The position numbers and the translations under genes are program-made. Positions 53,743 through 62,918 of a stretch of DNA of 64,000 nucleotides are shown one piece after another. The stretch comes from Sphingosinicella sp. LHD-64 (GTDB taxonomy: Bacteria; Pseudomonadota; Alphaproteobacteria; Sphingomonadales; Sphingomonadaceae), in the NCBI RefSeq assembly GCF_031157375.1, contig NZ_JAVIFV010000006.1, forward strand, positions 56,278 through 120,277, in the 5' to 3' direction. Numbering within the stretch: the stretch's first letter is position 1; every line of letters starts with the position of its first letter. The notes below the pieces were generated by a model that saw only the letters and a list, made by a program, of their open reading frames with translations, did no database searches and had not been told where the DNA came from.

Positions 53743-55154
53743 GCCGCTTCCTCCCGCGCCACGCTGACATCGTCGAACGGCAGCACCCGATCGCCGACGA
53801 TCTGGCCTTGCTCATGACCCTTGCCGGCGAGCAGGATGATGTCGCCCGCTTTCGCCTCGGCCACCGCCGCCCGGATCGCCTCGCGCCGCCCGGCCATTTC
53901 CGTCGCGCCCGGCGCGCCGGCCATGATCGCCGCGCGGATCGCCGCCGGGTCCTCGCTCCTCGGATTGTCGTCGGTGACGATCACGAGGTCGGAGAGCCGC
54001 GCCGCGACCGCGCCCATTTCGGGCCGCTTGCCGGCGTCGCGGTCGCCGCCCGCGCCGAACACGGTGATCAGCCGGTCCTGCGTATGCGGCCTCAGCGCCT
54101 CGATCGCACTCTCGATCGCATCGGGCGTATGGGCGTAATCGACATAGACCGGCGCGCCGGCGCGGGTGATCACCGCCCGCTCCAGCCGCCCGCGCACCGG
54201 CTGGACCCGGGCGAGATTGGCCAGCGTCGGCGCCAGCTCACCGCCGGTCGCGACCACGAGGCCCGCCGCAGTCAGCGCATTGGCCGCCTGATAGGCGCCG
54301 ATCAACGCGAGGTTGACGACATGCGTCCGCCCCTCCGCCTCGACCGCGAGCTTCTGCCCCAAGGGCGTCGTCTCGCGCTTCACCAGCCTCAACGCCTCGC
54401 CGCGCGTACCGACGGTCATCACCCGCAGCCCGCGGGCCTCGCAGCGCCGCACCACCTCGTCCGACTTCGCGTCGTCCGCCCAGATCACCGCCGTCCCGTC
54501 CGGCTCGACCACCTCGTCGAACAACCGCATCTTGGCCTCGAAATAGGCCTCCATCGTCTCGTGATAGTCGAGATGGTCGCGGCTGAAATTGGTGAAGGCG
54601 GCCGCGCGCACCGGCAGCCCCTCGGTCCGGTATTGCGACAGGCCGTGGCTCGACGCCTCGAACGCGGCATGGGTGATCCCCTCGCGCGCCAGCCCCGCCA
54701 TGTTGGAAAGGAAGGTGACGATGTCCGGCGTCGTCAGCCCGGTCGTCACCTGGTCGTCGGCGGTGGTGACGCCCAGCGTCCCGATGCTTGCCGACGGATG
54801 CCCCGCCATCCGCCAGAGCTGGCGGCACAGCTCGACATTGGAGGTCTTGCCGTTCGTCCCGGTGACCGCGATCACGGTCTTCGGGAACGGCTGGAAGAAC
54901 CGCGCCGCCAGCCGTGCGAACTCCCGCCGCGGCTCCTCCGCGGCGATATGCAACGCCCCGTCCACCGCAACCTCGGGCCGTGCGACGATGGCCACCGCGC
55001 CGGCGGCGATCGCCTGCGGGATGAAATCCTCGCCGTTGAAGCGCGTGCCCCGGAAGGCGCCGAACACCGTCCCCGGCGCCACCTTCCGATGGTCGATCGC
55101 GAAACCGGTGACGCTGGCGGGTTCGTCGCGGCCGGTCAGCGCGCCGAGCCGCAT
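53739..55154 (-). CDS. murE: UDP-MurNAc-L-Ala-D-Glu--meso-diaminopimelate ligase
   Basis: Mur ligase adding the third residue. 471 residues. TGFAIDHRKVAPGTVFGAFR near the N-terminus, ATP loop VIAVTGTNGKTSNVELCRQL (about 93-112), FTNFSRDHLDYHETMEAYFE, YVDYAHTPDAIESAIEAL and VTDDNPRSEDPAAIRAAIM; the D-N-P-R motif selects meso-diaminopimelate. ATG 55154 shares one base with the ftsI stop. The open frame beyond to 55715 is ftsI read in another frame. Confidence 0.97.
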   Translation of the reverse strand: MRLGALTGRDEPASVTGFAIDHRKVAPGTVFGAFRGTRFNGEDFIPQAIAAGAVAIVARPEVAVDGALHIAAEEPRREFARLAARFFQPFPKTVIAVTGTNGKTSNVELCRQLWRMAGHPSASIGTLGVTTADDQVTTGLTTPDIVTFLSNMAGLAREGITHAAFEASSHGLSQYRTEGLPVRAAAFTNFSRDHLDYHETMEAYFEAKMRLFDEVVEPDGTAVIWADDAKSDEVVRRCEARGLRVMTVGTRGEALRLVKRETTPLGQKLAVEAEGRTHVVNLALIGAYQAANALTAAGLVVATGGELAPTLANLARVQPVRGRLERAVITRAGAPVYVDYAHTPDAIESAIEALRPHTQDRLITVFGAGGDRDAGKRPEMGAVAARLSDLVIVTDDNPRSEDPAAIRAAIMAGAPGATEMAGRREAIRAAVAEAKAGDIILLAGKGHEQGQIVGDRVLPFDDVSVAREEAA

Positions 55155-56848
55155 CACGGCCTCGCGCTGGCGAGCAGCGGCATCAGCTCCGAATTGTCGA
55201 CGTCGCGGGTCGTGTCGGGAATGACGCCGAGCAGCGGGCCGGCGCGCGAGATCGTGCGGGAGACGACGGGGGCGGCGGTATAGGCGGCGGTGGTGACGAA
55301 GCTGTTCGCCTCGGTGGGTCGGGGTGCGTCCATCATGACGAGCACCACATAGCGCGGCCGGTCCATCGGGAAAGCCGCCGCGAAGGTCGTCACATTGACT
55401 CGCCGCGAATATCCACCGCCTGAGGCGACCTTCTCGGCCGTGCCGGTCTTGCCCCCGACGCGGAAGCCCGGCGCCTCGGCCCGGCGGCCGGTGCCGTTGG
55501 TAACGATCAGCCGCAGCAGCTGGCGCATCCGCTGGCTCGTCCCCTCGGAGAAGACGCGGCGGCCCGGCGCAGAGCCGCCCGCCTCGACCCGCATCAGCGT
55601 CGCCGGCCGGAACACGCCGCCGTTGACGAGCGCCCCATAGGCGCTGGCGAGATGGAGCGGGGTGATCGCGAGGCCGTGGCCGAAGCCCGAGGTCAGCACC
55701 GTCGCCCGGCTCCACTCGCGCGGCCAGAGCGGGCGCGAACGCTCGTTCAGCTCGATCCGCGGCGCCGCATTGAAGCCCAGCGACCGGAACACCGCCTGCA
55801 TCCGCTCCGCGCCCATCTGGTCGGCGATCCGCGCGCTGGCGATGTTGGACGAGTGGACGAGAATCTCCGGGACGGTGATCGCCCGGCCGAGCGGGTGATC
55901 GTCACTGATTCGGAATCGCCCGATCGGCACCGGCGCCGAGGCGTCCCAGCGCTGCGCCATCGAGGTGATGACGCCCGCCTCCATCGCCGCCGCGACGGTG
56001 ATCGGCTTAAAGGTCGAGCCCAGCTCGTACACGCCCATCGTCGCGCGGTTGTAAAGCGCGCTCGGGTCGGACCGGCCCGCAGCATTGGGGTTGAAGGTCG
56101 GCGCCGAGGCCATGGCGATCACCTCGCCGGTCTCCACGTCGAGCATGATGCCGGTCCCGCCCTCGGCCTGCATCGTGCTGACCGCGGTGTCCAGCTCCGC
56201 CTCCAGCGTCGCCTGGACGCGGCTGTCGATCGACAGCGCGACGGGCTGCCCGCGCAGTCCCGGCGCGGTGAGCCGCTCGTCGAGCACCCGCTCCATGCCG
56301 GCGACGCCATGGCCTTCCATGTTGGTCCAGCCGAGCACATGGCCGGCCATCGCCGTCTGCGGATAGAGCCGCTCGGGCTCGCGGTTGAAGACGATGCCCG
56401 GTTCGCCCAGCGCGTTCACCGCGGCGACCAGCTCAGGGACGGCACGGCGGGCGAGATAGAGATAGTTGGAATCCGCCGCGAGGATGGTGCGATACTCCGC
56501 CGCCGTGCGCTCCGGCATCAGCTCGTGCAGGCGCTGCGCCAGCTCGGCCTTGTTGCCGATCACACGGCGCGGGTGGACGCCGATCGACCAGGCGTCGATC
56601 GTCCGCGCCAGCGGAATGCCGTTGCGGTCGGTGATGTCGGCGCGCAGCGGGATCAGCGGATTGGCGAGCTCGGCCGCGCCCGACCGGTCGGTGAAGACCT
56701 GCAGATAGCCGAGGCGCAGCACGATGAGCGCCGTCACCCCCGCGAAGAGGAGCAGCACCAGCATCAGCCGCTGGTAGGTGATTGCGAGGCCGTCGGTCTG
56801 GCTGGGTTGCGGAGCAGGCCTTGCGACGTGGGCGGCAAGCGTCGCCAT
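55154..56848 (-). CDS. ftsI: Septal peptidoglycan transpeptidase FtsI (PBP3)
   Basis: Class B penicillin-binding protein cross-linking septal peptidoglycan with FtsW. 564 residues. One N-terminal membrane helix (about 27-47), dimerisation domain, then the transpeptidase domain with the active-site S-x-x-K in YELGSTFKPITVAAAMEAG (about 278-296), S-x-N in ILVHSSNIASARIADQMG and K-T-G in FRVGGKTGTAEKVASGGGY. All catalytic motifs present. Overlaps ftsL and murE by one base each. Confidence 0.96.
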   Translation of the reverse strand: MATLAAHVARPAPQPSQTDGLAITYQRLMLVLLLFAGVTALIVLRLGYLQVFTDRSGAAELANPLIPLRADITDRNGIPLARTIDAWSIGVHPRRVIGNKAELAQRLHELMPERTAAEYRTILAADSNYLYLARRAVPELVAAVNALGEPGIVFNREPERLYPQTAMAGHVLGWTNMEGHGVAGMERVLDERLTAPGLRGQPVALSIDSRVQATLEAELDTAVSTMQAEGGTGIMLDVETGEVIAMASAPTFNPNAAGRSDPSALYNRATMGVYELGSTFKPITVAAAMEAGVITSMAQRWDASAPVPIGRFRISDDHPLGRAITVPEILVHSSNIASARIADQMGAERMQAVFRSLGFNAAPRIELNERSRPLWPREWSRATVLTSGFGHGLAITPLHLASAYGALVNGGVFRPATLMRVEAGGSAPGRRVFSEGTSQRMRQLLRLIVTNGTGRRAEAPGFRVGGKTGTAEKVASGGGYSRRVNVTTFAAAFPMDRPRYVVLVMMDAPRPTEANSFVTTAAYTAAPVVSRTISRAGPLLGVIPDTTRDVDNSELMPLLASARP

Positions 56849-57651
56849 CAGTTGCGGGCGCCTCCCCGCTCGGCCCGGGCCGTGCGGCCGAGGTCACGCA
56901 GCGTGTCGTCGGCGAGCAGGCCGCGCGAGCGCGGCGGCGTGGCGGCGGGCCTGCCGGCCGGGGCCGCCGGCGCACGCTCGGTCAGCTCCTCGGGCAGCAG
57001 GTTGATCGCGGTGCGGACCGGCGCCGGCCGGGCGCGGGCCGATGTCGCAGCGCGCGTCGGCTGGGTCGACTCGCGGCGGGCCGTCGGGGCAGGATCGCGG
57101 GGCAGCGTCGCGGACGCCGTCCGGACCGGTCTGGGCGTTGCCCGCGCGGGGGCAGCCGCCTGCCGCTGAAGCTCGTTGCGGGGGGGCAGCGTCAGGCTGG
57201 CACGCTGGACCATCGGACGGGCCGGTTCGAGCGCCGCCGGTGCCGCCGCCCGTGCCACCATCGTCGCCTGGCGCGGCGCGACAGTGACGGCGCCCGGCGC
57301 GGCCGGAGTCTCGGCCGAAGCCAGCCGCACCTCGGCCGCGCGATCGTCGAGGCTCGGCTGGCGGGTGTCGAAGCGGGCGAGGCTGACGCCGGCCTCAAGA
57401 TATTGGCCGGAAATGGGCGCGGCGAGCGCCAGCACGTCGGCGTTCCACGCCTCAAGCTGCTGCAGCCGGCCGCGGGTGCCGAGCTCGGTCTGGAGCTGGC
57501 GGATGTCCTGCCGGGTCGCGATGATCCGCCGTTCGATGCTCGCCAGCTCGGCCCGCTCGGACGCGACCTGGAGCGAGAGCATGTAGCAGGACAGGGCAGC
57601 CGTGCCGACGGCGGCCACCCAGGCAACGGGCCGGAATCCCCTTGCGATCAT
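56848..57651 (-). CDS. ftsL: FtsL-like divisome protein with long C-terminal tail
   Basis: Assigned by position (between rsmH and ftsI) and by layout: short N-terminus, one membrane helix (about 7-27) and a heptad-rich periplasmic coiled coil (about 29-65, [20 protein letters not shown]). FtsL activates FtsWI. At 267 residues it is more than twice the usual length of about 100-120; the extra is an Ala/Pro/Arg-rich low-complexity tail (about 105-265). The ATG at 57651 overlaps the rsmH stop (ATGA), with AAGGGAAA before it. Sequence identity with known FtsL is low, as usual for this protein. Confidence 0.78.
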   Translation of the reverse strand: MIARGFRPVAWVAAVGTAALSCYMLSLQVASERAELASIERRIIATRQDIRQLQTELGTRGRLQQLEAWNADVLALAAPISGQYLEAGVSLARFDTRQPSLDDRAAEVRLASAETPAAPGAVTVAPRQATMVARAAAPAALEPARPMVQRASLTLPPRNELQRQAAAPARATPRPVRTASATLPRDPAPTARRESTQPTRAATSARARPAPVRTAINLLPEELTERAPAAPAGRPAATPPRSRGLLADDTLRDLGRTARAERGGARN

Positions 57652-58625
57652 CTCGATTTCCCTTCGGTACTGACACTGGCCCATGACGGGGCGGAGGTTC
57701 TCAAGGCGGCGCGCAGGGTCGCGGAGCGCGCCCGCGGATTGGCTTCGGTCTCGGCGGCGCCGGGGCGGACCGCCTTGGCGACGGCTTCGAAGGTCGGCGC
57801 CGGCCCGGTCTCGTTGGCCGCGGGCAGATGGCGGGAGCCCGCCGGCAGCGCGCCGCTGCGGCTCTTGAGGAAGCGCTTGACGATCCGGTCCTCGAGCGAA
57901 TGGAAGGTAACGACGGCTAGGCGGCCGCCCGGCTTCAATACCTGTTCTGCGGCCGCCAGCCCGCCCTCGAGCTCCTTCAGCTCCTCGTTCACATGGATGC
58001 GGATCGCCTGGAACGTCCGCGTCGCCGGATCCTTCTTCATGCCCGGATGGTGCCCCAGGGCCTTGCGCACCACCTCGGCCAGCTCGCCGGTCCGTTCGAT
58101 CGGCCGCGCCGCGACGATCGCCTTCGCGACCCGGCGCGCCTTCGGCTCCTCGCCATAATGGAAGAGCACTTCGGCGATCTCCGCCTCGTCCGCTGTGTTC
58201 ACGAAATCGGCCGCACTCTGACCGTCCCGGCCCATGCGCATGTCGAGCGGCCCGTCCGCCTGAAAGGAGAAGCCGCGCTCCGCCTGGTCGAGCTGCATCG
58301 AGGAGACGCCGATATCGAGCGTCACGCCGTCGACGTCCTCGACATCGCGGGCGGACAGCGCCTGACGCATCCGGGAAAAACGCTCCGGCACAAGCGTCAG
58401 GCGCCCCCCGCTCGAAGCGGCCAGCGTCTCACCCGCCCCGATCGCCTCGGGATCGCGATCGAAGGCAAAGACGCGGGCCGCTCCCTTTTCCAGGATGGCC
58501 TTGGTGTAGCCGCCCGCGCCGAACGTGCCGTCGACATGCGTCTCGCCCGGGGCGGGGGCGAGCGCGGCGACGACCTCGTCGAGGAGGACGGGAATGTGCG
58601 GCCGGGAAGCGGTCGCGGCGGTCAC
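57648..58625 (-). CDS. rsmH: 16S rRNA (cytosine-1402-N4)-methyltransferase
   Basis: SAM-dependent methyltransferase acting on C1402 of 16S rRNA, in the ribosomal P site. 325 residues. [40 protein letters not shown] (SAM-binding), [37 protein letters not shown] and [13 protein letters not shown] are all family motifs. The GTG start overlaps the mraZ stop (GTGA). Second gene of the dcw operon. Confidence 0.97.
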   Translation of the reverse strand: MTAATASRPHIPVLLDEVVAALAPAPGETHVDGTFGAGGYTKAILEKGAARVFAFDRDPEAIGAGETLAASSGGRLTLVPERFSRMRQALSARDVEDVDGVTLDIGVSSMQLDQAERGFSFQADGPLDMRMGRDGQSAADFVNTADEAEIAEVLFHYGEEPKARRVAKAIVAARPIERTGELAEVVRKALGHHPGMKKDPATRTFQAIRIHVNEELKELEGGLAAAEQVLKPGGRLAVVTFHSLEDRIVKRFLKSRSGALPAGSRHLPAANETGPAPTFEAVAKAVRPGAAETEANPRARSATLRAALRTSAPSWASVSTEGKSR

Positions 58626-59122
58626 GGCGCAATCCCCTTCTCTTCCAGCCAGTAGAGCGCGATGTCCTTGAGGTGGGCTCCGCCTTCCTTCGCGGCGACG
58701 CGCGGGTTCCACACCTCGAAGGTCGCGCCGGTGCCGACGAACAGCGCCAGATCCTCGATCCGGCCCTTGCGGCGCATCGTCTGGGGCAGGATGATGCGGC
58801 CGGAGCTGTCGTAGGGCGCCTCTTCGGCGGCGCTGAACGAGCGGTGCTGGCGCTCGTAATGGGCGAGCGGGTTGGTCGCCTCCTCGGCGAGGCGGCGGCG
58901 CTCGTTCTCGGCGTAGATCTCGGCGTCGTAGTTCGCATCGTAGCCGACCAGGCAGGGATAGGCCTCGTGCGGGGCGAGCACGATCAGCTTCTCGTCGGAG
59001 CGGCGTTCGATCTTGGCGCGGATGAAGGCGGGCACGGAGAGACGCCCCTTGGCGTCCACCGCGTTCAGCGCGTTCCCTCGAAAGAGATGCTCGACTGCCA
59101 CCTCGCGTCCATCCCCACACAC
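58622..59122 (-). CDS. mraZ: Transcriptional regulator MraZ
   Basis: AbrB-fold DNA-binding protein at the head of the dcw cluster; in E. coli it represses its own operon. 166 residues, two MraZ domains: [20 protein letters not shown] (about 14-33) and [20 protein letters not shown] (about 96-115), each with the D-x-x-G-R-(L/I) turn. The GTG at 59122 follows GGGGGAG; GTG at 59098 is possible. Confidence 0.94.
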   Translation of the reverse strand: MCGDGREVAVEHLFRGNALNAVDAKGRLSVPAFIRAKIERRSDEKLIVLAPHEAYPCLVGYDANYDAEIYAENERRRLAEEATNPLAHYERQHRSFSAAEEAPYDSSGRIILPQTMRRKGRIEDLALFVGTGATFEVWNPRVAAKEGGAHLKDIALYWLEEKGIAP

Positions 59123-59389
59123 GAGGCTCCCCCGTTCACGGACGCGCGCCTCCGCACGTCCGCGTCGCCCACGCGGCCAACAGGAAATGCCCCTAAACTG
59201 AGGGGAGTGGATAACCCAAAGGTGTGGGGATGGGAAGGGTTTTCAATGCCATTTCTGGGGATTTCATGCCCCAAAGAGGAGATTCAGTCCTTTATTCTAC
59301 ATTTGTTCTACAGTTTAGACGCGGCGCGAACATGGGAATCTACCTGTGGATAAGCCGGTGAGTTTCGGTTTCGGGCGCGACTCGCCGAA
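59123..59389 (-). promoter_or_regulatory. Control region upstream of mraZ
   Basis: 267 bp without a gene, less GC-rich in the middle. It carries several G-tracts (GTGGGGATGGGAAGGG around 59222) that could be MraZ sites, an ATTC-N7-GTTC element (59294-59308) one base from the alphaproteobacterial LexA box, and two GANTC sites (59281-59285, 59336-59340). The dcw promoter must lie here, but no single -10/-35 pair stands out. Confidence 0.5.
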
Positions 59390-59647
59390 TTATTGCGCGG
59401 GCGGCGCGACCGGGACGACGGTGTTGGAGTCGGCATTGCCCGGCGCCACGCCGAGTTCGGCAAGCGGCTCGGCCGGCTTGGCCGGCTGGGGCGCCGGCAC
59501 GACGATGTTCTGGTCCGCGCCCTGGTGCTCGATGAGGTTCGGCGTGATCGGCGCTTCCCCGGCCGGGTCGCGGGTGAAGATCGCCGCCAGCAGCACCGCA
59601 AGGAAGACGAACGCAAGCCCGGTCAATCCGATCCGAACCCGTTGCAT
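59390..59647 (-). CDS. Small single-pass membrane protein of unknown function
   Basis: About 85 residues. One membrane helix near the start (LTGLAFVFLAVLLAAIF) and a Pro/Ala-rich tail (VVPAPQPAKPAEPLAELG). No family recognised. The ATG at 59647 has AGGAGG 12 bases upstream, slightly far; an in-frame GTG at 59674 is the alternative. It lies immediately upstream of the dcw control region on the same strand. Confidence 0.65.
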   Translation of the reverse strand: MQRVRIGLTGLAFVFLAVLLAAIFTRDPAGEAPITPNLIEHQGADQNIVVPAPQPAKPAEPLAELGVAPGNADSNTVVPVAPPAQ

Positions 59648-59808
59648 CGCGGGCGAAAGCCTCCTTGCCGTCACGTCCCTAATGTAAGCACGATTGTGAT
59701 CTTTGTCGAACGCCGACCCGCGTTCATCGAAATTTGTCCGTGAACGTTACCTTTTGCGACAAACTCCCACTTGACGGCCATTGTTGCACCCGCGAAGGGG
59801 GAGCCGCC

Positions 59809-60189
59809 ATGCACAGAAGCTTAGCTCTCCTCGCCGCCTGCGCGGCCACCTTCGTCCTCGCGGCCTGCAACAGTGAGCCCGAGACCGTCACCGTCAACCA
59901 GTATGACCCGCAGGCGGGCGCGCTCGCCAATGCCGCACCGGTCGAGCTGCCGCCGGCGATCACCGCCAGCCGCACCTATCGCTGCCGCGACAACAGCCTC
60001 GTCTATATCGACTTCTACAACAACAACACCGCGCGGATCCGCGCGGAGCGTGGTGCCGAGCCGGTTGCGACCGCGACCTCGCCCGACGGGACCGCACCCT
60101 ACACGGCCGACGGCTATTCGGTCAGCGGCAGCGGCGAGGAGATCACCTACGCCGCGCCGGGCAGGGCCAGCCAGAGCTGCCACACCTAG
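59809..60189 (+). CDS. Lipoprotein with MliC-like domain
   Basis: 126 residues. MHRSLALLAACAATFVLAAC is a lipoprotein signal with lipobox L-A-A-C (Cys20). The mature part has TYRCRDNSLVYIDFYNNNTA, SPDGTAPYTADGYSVSG and a final Cys, resembling the C-type lysozyme inhibitor MliC/PliC fold (Y-x-C ... S-x-x-G-x-x-Y ... C), so the two cysteines probably pair. Inhibitor activity is inferred. GGGGGAG precedes the ATG at 59809. Confidence 0.72.
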   Translation: MHRSLALLAACAATFVLAACNSEPETVTVNQYDPQAGALANAAPVELPPAITASRTYRCRDNSLVYIDFYNNNTARIRAERGAEPVATATSPDGTAPYTADGYSVSGSGEEITYAAPGRASQSCHT

Positions 60190-60212
60190 GCATCCACCCC
60201 TTTTTCGTCACG

Positions 60213-60246
60213 AAGGCCGGTCCGCCTGCGCGGGCCGGCCTTTTTC
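60213..60246 (+). terminator. Rho-independent terminator after the MliC-like gene
   Basis: AAGGCCGG and CCGGCC arms around a GC-rich loop, followed by TTTTTC. About 25 nt after the stop. Confidence 0.8.
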
Positions 60247-60356
60247 ATTCGCCGGCACCCGAAAAAACTTTTGCGGACCCTGTCGATTTCCCGAAAGGTC
60301 GTTCGTCGTCAGGGTACGAGGCCGCTGATGGGCTCGATGAACCAAGGAGACGAGAT

Positions 60357-60785
60357 ATGCGTGTGATGGTTTTCGTGAAGGCGACCGAGGACAGCGAGAC
60401 GGGCGTCATCGGCGCCCAGCATGCCGAGATGTTCGAGGCGATGGGCAAGTATAACGAGGAACTGGTCAAGGCCGGCATCATGCTTGGCGGCGACGGGCTC
60501 AGGCCTTCCAAGGACGGCAAGCGCGTGGCCTTCGACGGCCCCACCCGCACCGTGATCGACGGCCCGTTCGCGGAGACCCGCGAGCTGGTCGCCGGCTACT
60601 GGCTGTGGGAGGTCAAGGACATGGACGAGGCGGTCGCCTGGGTGAAGCGCTGCCCGAATCCGATGCTCGGGCCGAGCGAGATCGAGATCCGGCCGCTCTA
60701 CGAGGTGGAGGATTTCGGCGAGGCGCTGACGCCCGAGGCCGAGGAGATCCACGGCCGCGTCCGCGACCAGCTCGAGGGCCGCTGA
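60357..60785 (+). CDS. YCII-related (DGPF) domain protein, ECF42 partner
   Basis: 142 residues of the YCII/DGPF family. MRVMVFVKATEDSETGVIGA at the start and the VIDGPFAETRELVAGYWLWE segment that gives the domain its DGPF name. These proteins are encoded next to ECF42 sigma factors across bacteria and are thought to be part of the same pathway; biochemical role not settled. AAGGAGACGAT before the ATG. The sigma factor gene follows 57 nt later on the same strand. Confidence 0.9.
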   Translation: MRVMVFVKATEDSETGVIGAQHAEMFEAMGKYNEELVKAGIMLGGDGLRPSKDGKRVAFDGPTRTVIDGPFAETRELVAGYWLWEVKDMDEAVAWVKRCPNPMLGPSEIEIRPLYEVEDFGEALTPEAEEIHGRVRDQLEGR

Positions 60786-60842
60786 GCCGGACCGCCGCCG
60801 CCCCCGCTTGCCTTGCCGGGATAATTTCCGGACAAGGCCGGC

Positions 60843-62105
60843 ATGGCGGCGGCGGAAACCCACCGGGCGATCGAGGCGGTTTTCCGGATCGAACGGGCCA
60901 GGCTCATCGCGGGCCTGGCCCGGATGGTCCGCGATGTCGACAGAGCCGAGGAACTGGCGCAGGACGCGCTGATCATCGCCCTCGCCGAATGGCCGAAGAC
61001 CGGCGTTCCCAACAATCCCGGCGCGTGGCTGATGGCGGCGGCGAAGCGCCGCGCCATCGACGGGATCCGCCGCGACAGGATGCGGGAGCGCAAGCACGAG
61101 GAGATCGCCCGCGACCTGGACGACGAGCGCGACGCGAGCGTCGAGACTCTGGAAGCGACCATGGACGACGATATCGGCGACGAGCTGCTGGGCCTGATCT
61201 TTACTGCCTGCCATCCGGTCATCTCGGCCGAGGCGCGCGCGGCGCTGACCCTGCGCCTGATCGGCGGCCTTACCACCGACGAGATCGCACGCGCCTTTCT
61301 CTCCGCCGAACCGACCATCGCCCAGCGGATCGTCCGCGCGAAGAAGACGATCGGCAATGCCGCCCTCGCCTTCGAAGTGCCGCGCGAGCGCGAGCGGGCC
61401 GGCCGCCTCGCCTCGGTGCTCGAGGTCATCTATCTCATCTTCAACGAGGGCTATGCCGCAACCGCGGGCGAGGACCTGATCCGCCCGTCGCTCTGCGCCG
61501 AGGCGCAGCGGCTGGGCCGAATCCTCGCCGGGCTGATGCCGGACGAGTCCGAGGTCTTCGGGCTGCTCGCCCTGATGGAGATCCAGGCCTCGCGCCTGCC
61601 CGCGCGCACGGGTCCCGACGGCGCACTTGTGTCGCTCACCGAGCAGAACCGCGCCCGCTGGGATCAGCTGCTGATCCGCCGCGGCCTGACGGCGCTGGCG
61701 CGTGCCGAGGCGCTTGGCGGCGCAAATGGCCCCTACGCCCTTCAGGCCGCGCTCGCCGCCTGCCACGCCCGCGCGCGCAAGGCTGACGAGACCGACTGGG
61801 CCCGGATCGCCGCGCTCTACGACCGCCTGCGCGAAGTGATGCCTTCGCCGGTGGTCGATCTCAACCGGGCGGTGGCCTACAGCATGGCCTTCGGCCCCGA
61901 GGCCGGCCTCAAGCTGGTCGATGAGCTCGCCGAAGCCACGGCGCTGCGCAACTACGCGCCGCTGCCGGCGGCCAAGGGCGACTTCCTGTTCCGCGCCGGG
62001 CGCCTGCCCGAGGCCAGGACCCAGTTCGAGGCGGCCGCCGGCCTTACCCGCAACGCGCGCGAGCGCGCCTTCCTTCTCGCCCGCGCCGCTGCCTGCAGCC
62101 GCTAG
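60843..62105 (+). CDS. ECF42-type RNA polymerase sigma factor
   Basis: 420 residues, about twice an ordinary ECF sigma. Region 2 (AIEAVFRIERARLIAGLARM, RDVDRAEELAQDALIIALAE, GAWLMAAAKRRAIDGIRR) and region 4 (ALTLRLIGGLTTDEIARAFL, AEPTIAQRIVRAKKTI) fill the first 190 residues; the rest is a helical, TPR-like C-terminal extension (FNEGYAATAGEDLIRPSLCA onward) that defines the ECF42 group and is needed for activity in characterised members. No anti-sigma gene nearby, as typical for ECF42. ATG 60843 follows ACAAGGCCGGC. Confidence 0.9.
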   Translation: MAAAETHRAIEAVFRIERARLIAGLARMVRDVDRAEELAQDALIIALAEWPKTGVPNNPGAWLMAAAKRRAIDGIRRDRMRERKHEEIARDLDDERDASVETLEATMDDDIGDELLGLIFTACHPVISAEARAALTLRLIGGLTTDEIARAFLSAEPTIAQRIVRAKKTIGNAALAFEVPRERERAGRLASVLEVIYLIFNEGYAATAGEDLIRPSLCAEAQRLGRILAGLMPDESEVFGLLALMEIQASRLPARTGPDGALVSLTEQNRARWDQLLIRRGLTALARAEALGGANGPYALQAALAACHARARKADETDWARIAALYDRLREVMPSPVVDLNRAVAYSMAFGPEAGLKLVDELAEATALRNYAPLPAAKGDFLFRAGRLPEARTQFEAAAGLTRNARERAFLLARAAACSR

Positions 62106-62914
62106 GCTTCGGCCGGGGCCGGATAGATCTCCTTCAGCCACGCCTCCCAGCGCGCTGTCTCGCGCGCGGCGACCGCCTCGCAATCCCCGCCGTAGAAGAA
62201 GAGGCTGATCCCGATGTTCGTCTGGTCCCCCCAAGCGAACACGCCGACGATCGCGACGCCCGGCGCAGGCGCCTCCAGCCGCATCGTCAGGTCCCCCAGC
62301 TGCTCGCCCTTCTCGGCGCGCTCCACGATGCCAGCCAGCGGCGGAGCACCGTCCGGCGCGCGGCGATGCTCGCCAACCTGCACGCCGGCCAGGCCGAGCC
62401 GCTCGCAAATGTCTGCCCAGGCCTCCGCCACGGTCCCCGCAAAGGGCACCATCGGCCGTGCGGAAGCCGCTTTCTGCCCGGCGAAATGGCGGAGATAGAT
62501 TTTGAGCACTTCGAAGAAGCCGGGCCAGCCGGTCTCCATGCTCCCGATCTCGTCGTCCCAGCTCGTATCGCCCGACGGGATGGAATGCACCATCCGCACC
62601 CGGCAGATGCCGCCGCCCAGCGCCTCGACGATGACCTCCGTAGTCAGCGGTGGCGCGGTCTCGCTCCAGCCCGGCTCGACGAAGGCGACGCGAACGGGCG
62701 GCTGCCATTCGGTCACCTCGCCTACCGAGTCCATCCCGGCACCGAGATGGAAGGTCACCTTGCCGCCGACATGCTCCTCGAGGTCGGTCGGTACGAACCA
62801 GGCGCCATAGCCGGGGCCGGTCGCGATCGCCTGCCAGACCTGCTCGGGCGTGCCGGGCACTTCGACGCTGACTTCCAGCGCGCGGCGGCCCTTCTCGTCA
62901 GTGGTCACGGGCAT
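62102..62914 (-). CDS. SRPBCC/AHSA1-family protein
   Basis: 270 residues. ALEVSVEVPGTPEQVWQAIA then GPGYGAWFVPTDLEEHVGGK and VTEWQPPVRVAFVEPGWSE are the START-like fold of AHSA1 proteins. The second half (about 165-270) looks like a further, diverged domain. Such genes are often paired with ArsR-type regulators, as here. The ATG at 62914 is eight bases after AAGGAGG; the TTG at 62932 inside that site is unlikely. Confidence 0.85.
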   Translation of the reverse strand: MPVTTDEKGRRALEVSVEVPGTPEQVWQAIATGPGYGAWFVPTDLEEHVGGKVTFHLGAGMDSVGEVTEWQPPVRVAFVEPGWSETAPPLTTEVIVEALGGGICRVRMVHSIPSGDTSWDDEIGSMETGWPGFFEVLKIYLRHFAGQKAASARPMVPFAGTVAEAWADICERLGLAGVQVGEHRRAPDGAPPLAGIVERAEKGEQLGDLTMRLEAPAPGVAIVGVFAWGDQTNIGISLFFYGGDCEAVAARETARWEAWLKEIYPAPAEA

Positions 62915-62918
62915 CGCA

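Noticed and set aside
59222..59237. G-tracts upstream of mraZ as certain MraZ boxes
   Set aside because: The spacing does not match the TGGGN-N5 repeats known from E. coli, so this is mentioned only as a possibility.
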